Shown here one piece after another: positions 63,023 to 64,000 of a stretch of DNA of 64,000 nucleotides; the stretch's first letter is position 1; the number at the start of each line of letters is the position of its first letter. The translations under genes were made by a program, and so were the position numbers. Under the pieces are notes generated by a model. The model was not told the DNA's origin. It worked only from the letters and a program-made list of their open reading frames with translations, and did no database searches. Origin of the DNA: Mactromeris polynyma (lineage: Eukaryota; Mollusca; Bivalvia; Venerida; Mactridae); the NCBI GenBank assembly GCA_032209605.1, contig JASFXZ010000001.1, positions 6,635,703 to 6,699,702 on the forward strand, read 5' to 3'.

Positions 63023-64000
63023 ATGGCTCTCGTACTGAACGCATACGGATTTGATTTCACAAGATATTATCACTTTGACACTTTATTGAGCACTTAAGAT
63101 TGATTTCAATTCGTTGATATAATTACATGCTTAAAACATGCGTTAACGTAGATTAAACATTTTTGCCAAGCACATTTGAGGACGACTATCAAATATCAGG
63201 TTTTGTTTTTTAATCAATGAAATTCTGTAAAATGTACGCACATCTACGTATTATAGTATCTTATAACTAGGGAAAATGGATATTTCTTTAAAACTAATCC
63301 CAGCTGTCTAACACACTATAGCCTTAATAAACAACAAAAAGTGTCGCTAAAAGAATGGTAAAGCCATTTAACAGTCTGCTCAAACATATGCTGTATTTCA
63401 TTTGACAAAAGACGTATTCATTTAACAGAATATTCTAGTTTCGTTTATGCCGAGCTAGGTTTTGTCGTTGTGCTTAACTAGACAATGCAACAAAAAGAGT
63501 TTGATAAAGTGAGGGTAGAGGGATATAGTATGTATTCATTTAATCATCTCAAAGGTTTGTTACAATTGTATTAAGGGATTCATTATTCATGACAAAGTAA
63601 CAAAAATGCTTTATCCAAGAAGACATATGATACATAGCGTCACCATTATCAACACCGAAAACTAAGTCGCCATCTGCTTTCGCAGTTTGTAAGTTACTTT
63701 ACTTCTTATAAAATTTGATTGAAACTTACCAATTAAATTAATTTTATGTCATGTCCTTATTAACAACTGACGTTTGTCAAGTGTTCAAGCACATTTTTGA
63801 CACATTGAGAACATGTGATGTCTTTGTTACAACTTGTTCTGCTGTGTCTGCTCCTGTTTGTATAAAAGTGGCATAGACTATCATGATGATGATTAACAAG
63901 CCTAGGTATTCAATTAAAGTCAGATACTTAATGTTATATTGATAAAAGCTATGTTCATTTGTTCATTTTTAAACTAAACAAATATGAAAATAGATGACAT
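63023..64000. other. No recognisable feature
   Basis: AT-rich sequence to the window edge. No supportable gene or repeat. Confidence 0.4.

Overview
The window looks like eukaryotic, AT-rich, gene-poor chromosomal DNA, most likely from a bivalve mollusc. The reasons are: tRNA-headed SINEs with a bivalve-type 3' domain (clearest at 35011-35262), a GGGC-rich repeat of a kind common in bivalve genomes (14643-15312), degenerate non-LTR retrotransposons of molluscan type, a Tc1-like transposon, and one neuropeptide-receptor-like GPCR exon that ends at a splice donor. These family assignments are recognition from memory, not from a search. No bacterial operon, CRISPR array, rRNA or intact tRNA gene was seen.

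Layout. 1-1475: short ORFs and a dispersed repeat carrying a CRE-like palindrome. 1476-6906: a very large tandem minisatellite with a 43-bp unit (about 126 copies), containing a 43/40-bp higher-order zone, an 18-bp sub-repeat zone, and an internal duplication of its own right-hand edge. 7-34 kb: mostly unannotatable AT-rich DNA, with a decayed tandem repeat (7.9-8.1 kb), the first copy of a ~235-bp dispersed repeat (11.9 kb, minus), a GGGC/160-bp mollusc repeat (14.6-15.3 kb), a small MITE-like element (17 kb), one unexplained long ORF (17.5-18.06 kb), a SINE (20.8-21.0 kb, minus) and a 21-base poly-G. 35-42 kb: two SINEs, the second copy of the CRE-bearing repeat, and a 5'-truncated LINE with its 3' end near 40677. 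43.6-43.9 kb (minus): a class A GPCR exon (N-terminus, TM1 and the start of TM2). 44.7 kb: second copy of the ~235-bp repeat. 47.0-49.03 kb: a Tigger/pogo-like MITE followed by a Tc1-type transposon with an uninterrupted DD34E transposase ORF. 50.4-50.95 kb: a 551-bp element with inverted ends inside TTAA sites, resembling a piggyBac-type MITE. 51.4-53.3 kb (minus): a degenerate L1/Tx1-like LINE with reverse transcriptase and C-terminal zinc-knuckle remnants. 54.45-55.03 kb: a repeat rich in GTTCGTGGT/TTCGTACTG words. 55-64 kb: nothing recognisable except an old Tc1-type terminal repeat (57.46 kb) and the third copy of the ~235-bp repeat (62.8 kb).

Only two protein-coding units are well supported: the Tc1-like transposase and the GPCR exon. 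Everything else is repeat, relic, or sequence in which nothing could be seen. The most unusual structures are the 43-bp array with its visible expansion history, the interrupted terminal repeat of the Tc1 element, and the TTAA-flanked element.
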